Shown one piece after another: positions 7,392-13,231 of a stretch of 13,231 nt of DNA (positions are counted from its first letter, which is position 1; every line of letters starts with the position of its first letter). Below the pieces are notes generated by a model. It made no database searches. It worked only from the letters and a program-made list of their open reading frames with translations, and was not told where the DNA came from. A program made the translations under genes and the position numbers. The DNA comes from Fidelibacterota bacterium (GTDB lineage Bacteria > Fidelibacterota > Marinisomatia > SCGC-AAA003-L08 > TS1B11), in the NCBI GenBank assembly GCA_022564085.1, contig JADFMC010000016.1, positions 1 through 13,231 of the forward strand, in the 5' to 3' direction.

Positions 7392-10202
7392 TTAAAATTT
7401 ATACCGCAGGTTAGCCGAAATGATCGAGCTGGGCACCGATTCGCTGCCACCGTCCGGCAAGTCCACCGTCTTGGTACGGAAATCGAAGGTGGTCATCAGG
7501 AGGAGCTCCTTGGTGATCTCATATTCCAACCCGCCCTTGATCCCCAACCTGGTGAAATTGGGCGGCTTCGAGGCGCTATTGCTACGGTCGGAATTACTCG
7601 TCAGAAACGAGAAACCGCCCCTGGCATTGAGTTTGAGCGCCGGTAACCGGTAGATCAACATCAGGTCCAGGTTGAACAAGTTCTGGGCTATCATCCCCGG
7701 GCTCACCACCACCGAATCTTCCAGGATGTCCTCACCGGCGCCGAACTCTGAGGCAGTGGTTGACAGTGATAAGCTGGTGCGCAACCGGTCGCTGATCCGG
7801 GAATTCACACCGATGGCGGTGGCGCGTGAAATGGCCCGCGGTGACCGGGGCGTAGTGTACAGTGGATCCCCTGTTATCCGGTCGGTGTAATCATCGGCGA
7901 TGTCGTTGCGGGAAATATTCAGGCTCAGGTCATGACGGGAGCCCAGCAGCTCCAACTGGTAGGTGAAGCCCAAGTTTAAACTCTTGGTGGTGGTGCTTTC
8001 ACGCCGGTCAATATAATTAACAGTATCGGTGCCCGACACAACAGCTACCGTATCCAGGGTGGTGACCCCATTTTCGCGGGTGTACGACCTGGTCCCAATG
8101 GAAAAGGACGGCAGCCCCCGGCCCAGGTTGATATTGGCGCTTAGATTGGTGGTGACCGTGCTGGTGATCGCCTCACCCGGCTGTTTGACGATGTCGTCAT
8201 TCGTGGTCCGGTACTTACCCGACAGCATCAGCTTGTTGCGGAACAGCCGTAGCCGGTCGGAAATCGACCTCACCTTGACGTTTTTCTGGATGTTGGGATT
8301 GGCCAGCGAGTTGAACTCCGGCCCCACCTGCCGGTATTCCAGGGTAATGAAATTGCGCAGGTAGTTCAATTTCATCGATGCATGATAAGCCATAGAAGGC
8401 ATATTCAAAATCGCCCCTACCCGATTGGTGTCCAGCCCGAAGACATCGATAGGTACTAACGGCACCTGGTTGGCGTTGATATGGAAATACTCCTCATAGT
8501 CGCCGGGGTCCACTGGAATATCATCAAGCGATATGCCGTCTACGCCTCCGATAAATCCATCAACAGTATCGTCCCCGGGGAACATGGTATCAAGACCCTC
8601 TTTAGTCAGCACCGGGTCCCAAATATTGTTATTGAGCATGCTCATGGCAAAGCCGGACTGGATCACAAACCGCCGTTTATTGAACGCCAGGGTCAGGTCG
8701 CTGCCCACCACCAGGTTGTCCTTGGGGGATCGCCCGGTCCAATTACTGTCGGGCAGGTTATAGGTGAATAGGCCGGCGTTATCCCGGGCTGCACTCTTGA
8801 TGTCCTCGAAGGTGACTACCCGCGTATTCCCGCTGGTCGGTTCAAAATCACTGAAGTAGTCCACCCCGAAAGTGGAATCGTCAATAGTAATCTCCCCGTC
8901 ACCCAGCTCGGATAGCACTGAGGGAACATCGTCCTTGGCCTTCAGGTAAATAAAAGCCAGCTCGAAGTTTTGCCCTGAGCCGAAGCTGGGCCGCACCGCC
9001 AGCAGATTCCGGCGGAAGGAATAGCCCGACCGGGTAATCCTGAGCTCCGCAGTGTCCGGGCTGGTAATGAAGTAATCATTAACTTTGTAAGCGGACTCAG
9101 GCCGCCCCTGTATGACCCGTTCCAACTCACCTTTGACGATCCGCAGGTTGAAATATTTCAGGCGTAGGTCGGCGTCGTACCCCCGGATCCGCTTGCCGTC
9201 CAGGATGAAGCGGTTGATCCGCGGGGTGACATCACCCAGCCCCAACTTGAAAATAGACGTTGACAACGAGGCGGAATAACGGTTTCGCGCCGGCTTGAAC
9301 GGATCCTCCTGGGTAGTCAGTCGCACATTGCTGCGCAGCTTCAACCAGTCCCAGCCACCCCGGTATGATAGTTTAAGATCCCCAACTTCCAGCACCCGCT
9401 TGTCAATGTCATCGCGCCGGAAGGCCGATACCACTTTCCCCGAGTGGCTATAGGTCCGTTCGGTGGTTAGCGAGGCGCTGGCGGCTACCAGGAAACGCCA
9501 AGCGGCCGGCTCCTGGGCCACACCGGAGAGGTTACTTACCCGCAGCTCCACCTGGTGACTCCCCTGGGCCAGTTTGCTGGGCAAATAGGTTACCAGGTCA
9601 GCGCTGATCTCCGCCTGGGCGGTCACGTCCCGGCCATCCAGTAACAGCCGGATCGACTCCTCATCCACATCTTCCACGTTGAACAAGGATACTGCGATCA
9701 CTACCTCATCTCCCAGATAAATCTTCCTGGGAGTAGGCGACAATATCAGGATGGGCGATTCTTCCTCTTCTTCCAGACCGAACAAGGCCAGTGGGTCGAA
9801 TGACATCTGCTCACCCCCGGCCAGCACCTGGATGAACACCGGGTTGAGCTGCGGCTCCTCCAGCGGATAAGCCAGCAAGCTCTCGTCGTCCAGGGTGGCC
9901 GCCAGGTAGTACTCCAGCCCGGCCTCCAGGACGTTTCCGGCGGAAATAGTGCCGAACCACAGTCCCCCGCCGGCGGCCGACATGGTCACCTCACTGAAGG
10001 CTGATGCGCCCGCTACGCGATGGAAAATCGACATGGCCACCACCGAACGTCCATCAACTTCCACCACCGCCTCCAGGGTTAACGGCTCACCGGCCACCAC
10101 GTTCAACGGAACCTGGTGTAGGATATCGCCCTGGCCATAGAGATTGACGGACAGGCCGATAAGTAATGAACAAAGCGCTGCTGTTTTGCGGATGGCTTGG
10201 AT
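7392..10202 (-). CDS. Exported protein with Ig-like domains and predicted outer-membrane beta-barrel
   Basis: I do not recognise a named family. Read from an ATC codon at 10202 the product is 936 residues; read from the first conventional codon (TTG at 10106) it is 904. The extra 32 codons encode a basic start (QAIRKTAA), a hydrophobic core (LCSLLIGLSV) and a likely cleavage site after NLYGQ, which is a good signal peptide. Two beta-sandwich domains follow, about 34-128 and 150-242 (long numbering). The second has the Ig-like pattern DEESIRLLLDGRDVT, TYLPSKL, GSHQVELRV. From about 250 to the end, alternating-polarity strands with Asp/Asn-rich loops run to a final SANLRYKF, a C-terminal aromatic typical of outer-membrane barrels. 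It precedes the cyclase by 11 nt. Barrel fold and location are inferred from sequence pattern only; transport, surface sensing or adhesion are all possible. Confidence 0.75.
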   Translation of the reverse strand: MQAIRKTAALCSLLIGLSVNLYGQGDILHQVPLNVVAGEPLTLEAVVEVDGRSVVAMSIFHRVAGASAFSEVTMSAAGGGLWFGTISAGNVLEAGLEYYLAATLDDESLLAYPLEEPQLNPVFIQVLAGGEQMSFDPLALFGLEEEEESPILILSPTPRKIYLGDEVVIAVSLFNVEDVDEESIRLLLDGRDVTAQAEISADLVTYLPSKLAQGSHQVELRVSNLSGVAQEPAAWRFLVAASASLTTERTYSHSGKVVSAFRRDDIDKRVLEVGDLKLSYRGGWDWLKLRSNVRLTTQEDPFKPARNRYSASLSTSIFKLGLGDVTPRINRFILDGKRIRGYDADLRLKYFNLRIVKGELERVIQGRPESAYKVNDYFITSPDTAELRITRSGYSFRRNLLAVRPSFGSGQNFELAFIYLKAKDDVPSVLSELGDGEITIDDSTFGVDYFSDFEPTSGNTRVVTFEDIKSAARDNAGLFTYNLPDSNWTGRSPKDNLVVGSDLTLAFNKRRFVIQSGFAMSMLNNNIWDPVLTKEGLDTMFPGDDTVDGFIGGVDGISLDDIPVDPGDYEEYFHINANQVPLVPIDVFGLDTNRVGAILNMPSMAYHASMKLNYLRNFITLEYRQVGPEFNSLANPNIQKNVKVRSISDRLRLFRNKLMLSGKYRTTNDDIVKQPGEAITSTVTTNLSANINLGRGLPSFSIGTRSYTRENGVTTLDTVAVVSGTDTVNYIDRRESTTTKSLNLGFTYQLELLGSRHDLSLNISRNDIADDYTDRITGDPLYTTPRSPRAISRATAIGVNSRISDRLRTSLSLSTTASEFGAGEDILEDSVVVSPGMIAQNLFNLDLMLIYRLPALKLNARGGFSFLTSNSDRSNSASKPPNFTRLGIKGGLEYEITKELLLMTTFDFRTKTVDLPDGGSESVPSSIISANLRYKF

Positions 10203-10212
10203 AACTTGATCC

Positions 10213-10220
10213 CCTTCTGT
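10213..10220 (-). promoter_or_regulatory. Shine-Dalgarno that decides the barrel-gene start
   Basis: On the minus strand the sequence AGAAGGGG ends 10 nt before position 10202, counting from 10213 and leaving a spacer of roughly 8-10 nt to the ATC at 10202-10200. The same AAGGGG core precedes the ATG of the secreted-protein gene at 12662. Because the encoded signal peptide starts exactly here, this site argues that translation begins at the ATC and not at the TTG about 96 nt downstream. Confidence 0.5.
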
Positions 10221-10284
10221 TACAAGTTCACTCTGATAGAAAATAAAGTCAACAGGTTTTTACTGACAGGAATTCCCCAGAAAT

Positions 10285-10301
10285 TAGACCTTTCCGGTCT
10301 A
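10285..10301. repeat. Short stem-loop upstream of the barrel gene
   Basis: TAGACC and GGTCTA form a perfect 6-bp stem around a 5-nt loop. In minus-strand RNA it would lie about 85 nt upstream of the barrel-gene start, with no U-run after it, so it does not look like an intrinsic terminator. It may be a leader structure or chance. Confidence 0.35.
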
Positions 10302-10429
10302 CTAATGGCCAGTCGTGGGGCTAGGTTCAGTTTTTTATATCTTCCCCTTCGGCCGAATTTGTATCGATTAAAGCAAAGGGCTCAGGCTCGCCCGTGGGGC
10401 TACGCCCGGAGGGGCCGGCTCTTCGCTGA

Positions 10430-10445
10430 TCCGCCAGCTGGCGGA
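10430..10445. repeat. Perfect 16-nt palindrome
   Basis: TCCGCCAGCTGGCGGA equals its own reverse complement. The flanks are imperfectly symmetric (CGCTGAT on the left, CTGATCGCTGA on the right, with a few extra bases), which extends the potential hairpin. It sits in a GC-rich block of an otherwise non-coding gap. Candidates are a REP-like dispersed palindrome, a dimeric regulator site or an mRNA-stabilising hairpin after the FecR gene. Confidence 0.55.
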
Positions 10446-10600
10446 CTGATCGCTGACCAGTTGTCCATGCCAGAGACGTTTCCCCTGGCCAGGCTATCCC
10501 CAACGGAACAACAGCGGCCTGCACTTGTCATTTTCTACATTTCTCGATAAATTCTTGCGATCCAGGCTCACGTATTTAATTCTCAGGGGAAGGCCTGGTG

Positions 10601-11479
10601 CTATTGATAGATGATTATGACTTCCTTTATATTCCCATCGGCATCTTCCAACTGGATGTGCAGATCATTGATGGACTGATCTTCCACTCCCCCGGCTTCT
10701 TCCACTTCCACTTGGATGGCAGTGACGGAGCCGTCATCATTGAATATGCCGGAAACTGTCACCGTGGCCCCCACCGCGGGCGCGGGGCCGGCCCAGGTGG
10801 TCTGCTCATCTATGATCACCTGACCGTTGAATGCGGGATCGTCGCCTTGCCCTGGTGAGCCCTCCATAGTCAACAAGTTCTCGGCAACCGTCAGCAGCTC
10901 GCTCACCAACAGGACATAGGTTGTGACTTCAGTAGTACCGTCCGGGTTGGAAGTACCCACCTGGCCGCCGCCCACCTCGATCGTGCCGCCGCTGATCAGG
11001 TTTTCCACCTCGATCAGTCCACTGACGCCCAGGAAGATGTCGCCCAGCACCGGATCGGAGGTGACCCAGAAGTCGGTCCCTTTTACCGACGCCACCGAGG
11101 TGGGCGTACTGATCCGGAATTCCCCCCTGCGCTGATCGGAGACCTGGGCCCGCAACTTGCCGAACTGCATGTCGATCTGCTTGGATAACGCCCGGCTGGC
11201 GCCAGTCCCGAAGCTTTCTCCCCTGATAGTCAGGGTTGTGTTTTTCTGGATTCGCAGAATGCTCTTGTCATCGATGAACATGATCACGACGCTGCCATCG
11301 GAACCAGTAACGATTTTCTCATCCATGTTTAAGGCCGTACCTCGCTTCAGGGGGTTTGTCTGGCCCTGCGGCGTGGTGAGAGTGACCCGGCCGCTCACTT
11401 TGGTGGTGAATGCGATCTTTTCGGCTCCCCAGGCACTAGTCAAAGCGATAAACAGGAGGTAGATTATGGTTCGTTTCAT
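10601..11479 (-). CDS. Exported FecR-domain protein
   Basis: This is a 292-residue periplasmic or secreted protein. A signal peptide (1-19, cleavage near SAWGA) is followed by a FecR domain (about 30-160): low-complexity beta strands with VSGRVTL, the RGTALNMDEKIVTGSDGSVVIMFIDDKSILRI block, and ISTPTSVASVKGTDFWV. The C-terminal part (about 215-292) has a small beta unit, AVGATVTVSGIFNDDGSVTAIQVEVEE, reminiscent of OB-like DUF5666 units; that resemblance is tentative. Classical FecR has an N-terminal anti-sigma domain and one membrane helix. Both are absent, as is a sigma-factor gene, so this is a free-standing FecR domain and not an iron-citrate regulator. The ATG lies 1 nt past the preceding stop, with GGAGGT at ideal spacing inside the end of that gene. 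Confidence 0.87.
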   Translation of the reverse strand: MKRTIIYLLFIALTSAWGAEKIAFTTKVSGRVTLTTPQGQTNPLKRGTALNMDEKIVTGSDGSVVIMFIDDKSILRIQKNTTLTIRGESFGTGASRALSKQIDMQFGKLRAQVSDQRRGEFRISTPTSVASVKGTDFWVTSDPVLGDIFLGVSGLIEVENLISGGTIEVGGGQVGTSNPDGTTEVTTYVLLVSELLTVAENLLTMEGSPGQGDDPAFNGQVIIDEQTTWAGPAPAVGATVTVSGIFNDDGSVTAIQVEVEEAGGVEDQSINDLHIQLEDADGNIKEVIIIYQ

Positions 11480-11480
11480 C

Positions 11481-12662
11481 TTACTGCACCTCCACGCTTA
11501 GAATGGTGATCTCGCCCTGCCCCAAGGCGGTGTTGAGGCTGTTAAGGCTGCTTAAATCAATTGATGCGCCGTTAAGGCTGATAACATCGTTGGGGACGAA
11601 GCCGGCCAGGTCGCCATCGACGGAGAAAACCGCCTGGAATTCCTCTTCCCCCATCACTGCCTGCAGGAATTGCAGCACGGGGCTCTGGGCCACTTCCTCT
11701 GAGGATGTGACCTCAACCGCAGGGGCAGCCGCCGTAGGGTCCAGAATCTTGAAGGCATATATGGGGCTGAGGATTTCTTCGTCACCGATGGTGGTCGGCA
11801 GAATTTTCATCACCTGCCAGGCATATACCAGCCCCGGTTCCAGATCGATGACGTCCGACGCGGGATACTGGAACGAGGTAACATTGCCTACCTCTTGGAA
11901 TCCCAAGGCCTGATCCAAAGGCAACACGGTTTGGTCCTCGATGGCATCCTCCACCCCCGAATGTATGTCGCGGTCAAAGCGGGCCACCCTGATCCTGTAA
12001 CTACACACTGCGCAGAGATCAGATTCCCATTGGAAAAAGGGGGTAAAGGTGTTTTCGATTGTATTCAGTGTATCCTCCAGCTGTCCACCTGGGCTGATCA
12101 GCTCCAGGGACACCGGATGGGCGGATACGACCACCCGTTCCCAGTAAGCCAGTTCGTTGCCCGTGGGATCGGTGATGGAGATAGAAAACTTGTAGTTACC
12201 ATCAGGCAACCTACCGGTCTGGATGATCTGGGACTGCAACGCCTCCAGCTCCTCGAAGTCGATCGTTTGAATATCCTCAATTTTGATCGGGACGGCACCA
12301 CCATCTCTATAGTGGAGTTCATCGGTATCAATATTCAATTCGGTATTGCTTACTCGCAAGGTGCCATCCAAATCAAACGGGTCGGTACTCACCGATAGAA
12401 ACTCGTCGGCATAGGACAATCCCATAGGCGCAGAATCGATACTGATTGTGAATTTAATCACCACGCTGACCGGGTCACCCCCAATCGAGGATAACTCCAT
12501 CGAGAACATCTCCACATCCGAAGCGCCCGTGCCCACATCGATACTGCTGACGTAGAACGTAATAAAATCGCTGAAACTTACATTCAGGTTTACCCCCTGG
12601 CCGCGGGCCTGATTACCAGCCAGCAAGGCCACCAGAAGCACTATCCCCAACGTTTTTTTCAT
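11481..12662 (-). CDS. Secreted beta-rich protein with fibronectin/Ig-like region, unknown function
   Basis: I do not recognise this 393-residue protein. The frame is open upstream to 12731, but the ATG at 12662 is preferred: it begins a clear signal peptide (MKKTLGIVLLVALLAGNQARGQ) and follows AAGGGG and AGGA ribosome-site sequences. The mature part starts with strands (about 24-110). A central segment (about 182-308) has fibronectin/Ig-type marks: VSLELISPGG, PFFQWESD, SYRIRVARFD, YAWQVMKI and SPIYAFKI. A CxxC pair (C217, C220) lies in that region. The tail (about 325-393) repeats short hydrophobic strands and contains DLAGFVPNDVISLNG, which loosely recalls a PDZ carboxylate loop. It is the first gene after the rRNA terminator and is coupled to the FecR-domain gene. 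A surface or periplasmic partner of the FecR and barrel proteins is plausible but unproven. Confidence 0.8.
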   Translation of the reverse strand: MKKTLGIVLLVALLAGNQARGQGVNLNVSFSDFITFYVSSIDVGTGASDVEMFSMELSSIGGDPVSVVIKFTISIDSAPMGLSYADEFLSVSTDPFDLDGTLRVSNTELNIDTDELHYRDGGAVPIKIEDIQTIDFEELEALQSQIIQTGRLPDGNYKFSISITDPTGNELAYWERVVVSAHPVSLELISPGGQLEDTLNTIENTFTPFFQWESDLCAVCSYRIRVARFDRDIHSGVEDAIEDQTVLPLDQALGFQEVGNVTSFQYPASDVIDLEPGLVYAWQVMKILPTTIGDEEILSPIYAFKILDPTAAAPAVEVTSSEEVAQSPVLQFLQAVMGEEEFQAVFSVDGDLAGFVPNDVISLNGASIDLSSLNSLNTALGQGEITILSVEVQ

Positions 12663-12826
12663 CGTCCTACCCCTTCGTGTGCGGTTTACCCTTGGCGCTC
12701 GCCAGGGAAATTGTTTCGCTAGCCCGTCCAAAGTCCAGGCCGGTACAGTGCTATTTTAGGCATAATCCACCCGAAAGCATGTATCATAAGTCACAAATTT
12801 AGTTAAGATGATAAGTTATAGAAGAG
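12663..12826 (-). promoter_or_regulatory. Putative promoter/leader region of the envelope operon
   Basis: This 164-nt stretch separates the rRNA terminator from the secreted-protein ATG and must contain a promoter if the terminator is efficient. AT-rich sequence occupies its upstream half. Minus-strand -10-like hexamers TATGAT (12788-12783) and TAAAAT (12758-12753) are visible, but neither has a good -35 element at 16-18 nt, and no Bacteroidota-type TTTG/TANNTTTG pair is present. The exact start of transcription cannot be set from sequence alone. Confidence 0.35.
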
Positions 12827-12862
12827 AAAAACCCCTTGCGCAGCTGTAGACAAGGGGTTTTT
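12827..12862 (-). terminator. Rho-independent terminator of the rRNA operon
   Basis: The arms AAAAACCCCTTG and CAAGGGGTTTTT pair perfectly over 12 bp around a 12-nt loop. The run of T on the exit side makes it a classical intrinsic terminator immediately after the 5S gene. Because the A-run and T-run are symmetric it would work in both directions, though no plus-strand gene is seen here. Confidence 0.93.
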
Positions 12863-12869
12863 AACGGTT

Positions 12870-12985
<116 letters not shown>

Positions 12986-13012
12986 AAAAGGGATAGAGAA
13001 CAGAAGCTGCGA

Positions 13013-13031
13013 CTGATCGCAAGTGGATCAG
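13013..13031 (-). other. Stem-loop in the 23S-5S spacer
   Basis: CTGATC and GATCAG pair around a 7-nt loop between the two rRNAs, and with a one-base bulge the pairing can extend by GAC/GTC. Such spacer hairpins can be part of rRNA precursor processing, but no processing site can be assigned. No tRNA fits in the spacer. Confidence 0.35.
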
Positions 13032-13042
13032 GTCAAAGAAGA

Positions 13043-13231
13043 ATGTTCAAGCCTCACGGTTTATTAGTACCACTCGGCTGAACACATTACTGTGCTTACA
13101 CCTATGGCCTATCAACCCTGTAGTCTTCAGGGAACCTTCAGTCCCGATTGCTCGGGAAGGGAAATCTAATCTTGGGGAGGGTTTCGTGCTTATATGCTTT
13201 CAGCGCTTATCCCGTCCGAACATAGCTACCC
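13043..13231 (-). rRNA. rrl: 23S ribosomal RNA, 3' end (partial)
   Basis: About the last 190 nt of 23S rRNA on the minus strand. Recognisable conserved pieces are GGGTAGCTATGTTCGGA, GGATAAGCGCTGAAAGCAT, TAAGCACGAAACCC, CCCCAAGATTAGATTTCCC and the terminal GTACTAATAAACCGTGAGGC. The mature 3' end is placed near 13043 by comparison with the E. coli ending GGCTTAACCTT, so it is approximate. The remainder of the gene lies beyond the window. Confidence 0.96.

Larger units (their letters stand above)
10203..10600. other. Intergenic region between the FecR-domain gene and the barrel gene
   Basis: This gap of nearly 400 nt has no convincing gene on either strand. It holds a perfect 16-nt palindrome (10430-10445), a 6-bp stem-loop (10285-10301), the short palindrome TTCGGCCGAA (10347-10356) and a loose inverted pair CCAGGC/GCCTGG (10562-10567 and 10592-10597) just past the FecR stop. 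At the barrel-gene side AGAAGGGG (10213-10220) is a clear Shine-Dalgarno. The region probably carries the leader and perhaps a promoter for the barrel and cyclase genes, but no well-spaced -35/-10 pair was found. The GC-rich block at about 10388-10445 differs from the AT-richer flanks and could be a dispersed repeat. Confidence 0.5.

Noticed and set aside
10223..10252. TTGACT at 10252-10247 as a -35 box for the barrel gene
   Set aside because: No -10 hexamer lies at 16-18 nt, and transcription would start on top of the Shine-Dalgarno at 10213-10220.
10197..10550. 117-codon plus-strand and 65-codon minus-strand frames in the FecR-barrel gap
   Set aside because: Both run through the palindromic GC-rich block, lack a good ribosome site and show no protein-like pattern; the plus-strand one also overlaps the signal-peptide region start.
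10601..11479. FecI/FecR iron-uptake regulation
   Set aside because: The protein has a cleavable signal peptide instead of an anti-sigma domain and membrane helix, and no ECF sigma factor or TonB receptor gene is nearby.
12663..12731. Upstream extension of the secreted protein by 23 codons
   Set aside because: It would put a charged, Arg-rich stretch ahead of a clear signal peptide, whereas the ATG at 12662 has ribosome-site sequences right before it.
12986..13042. Possible tRNA in the 23S-5S spacer
   Set aside because: At about 57 nt the spacer is too short for a tRNA and has no T-loop or acceptor pairing; only a small stem-loop is visible.

Overview
The window reads as chromosomal DNA from a Gram-negative bacterium. 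Every supported gene lies on the minus strand, so transcription runs from high to low coordinates. A PorX-type response regulator (receiver plus PglZ domain), several exported proteins and a protein ending like an outer-membrane beta-barrel suggest the Bacteroidota/FCB superphylum or a related candidate phylum such as Neomarinimicrobiota. The superphylum assignment is a moderate inference; the phylum is a guess. Base composition is moderately GC-rich, the rRNA is ordinary bacterial, and I see no insertion sequence, phage gene, CRISPR array or tRNA.

In transcriptional order, the right edge holds the 3' end of a 23S rRNA, a short spacer with a stem-loop, a complete 5S rRNA and a strong symmetric Rho-independent terminator that closes the rRNA operon. 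Next comes an envelope block: a secreted protein with a fibronectin/Ig-like region (12662-11481), an exported FecR-domain protein 1 nt further on (11479-10601), a 397-nt gap with palindromic structure, a large exported protein with two Ig-like domains and a predicted barrel (about 10202-7392), and a CHASE2 membrane adenylate cyclase (7380-4912). After 57 nt, a very compact run begins: porX-like regulator, tsaE, tsaB, rimI, accD, surE and the first 50 codons of guaA. Its junctions are 0-3 nt gaps or overlaps, so it is probably one transcript.

The compact run is housekeeping: t6A modification of tRNA (TsaE, TsaB), N-terminal acetylation (RimI), malonyl-CoA synthesis for lipids (AccD), nucleotide dephosphorylation (SurE) and GMP synthesis (GuaA). 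The envelope block looks like an uncharacterised surface/periplasm module feeding an intracellular cAMP signal. The cyclase keeps all catalytic and adenine-specifying residues. The neighbouring PorX-like protein keeps both its phospho-acceptor Asp and the metal-site residues of the PglZ phosphatase/phosphodiesterase fold, so a signal-making enzyme and a potential signal-degrading regulator sit side by side.

The most unusual detail is the large barrel gene. Its reading frame encodes a convincing signal peptide, but the frame has no ATG, GTG or TTG ahead of it. The best-placed start after a Shine-Dalgarno sequence is an ATC codon at 10202-10200.
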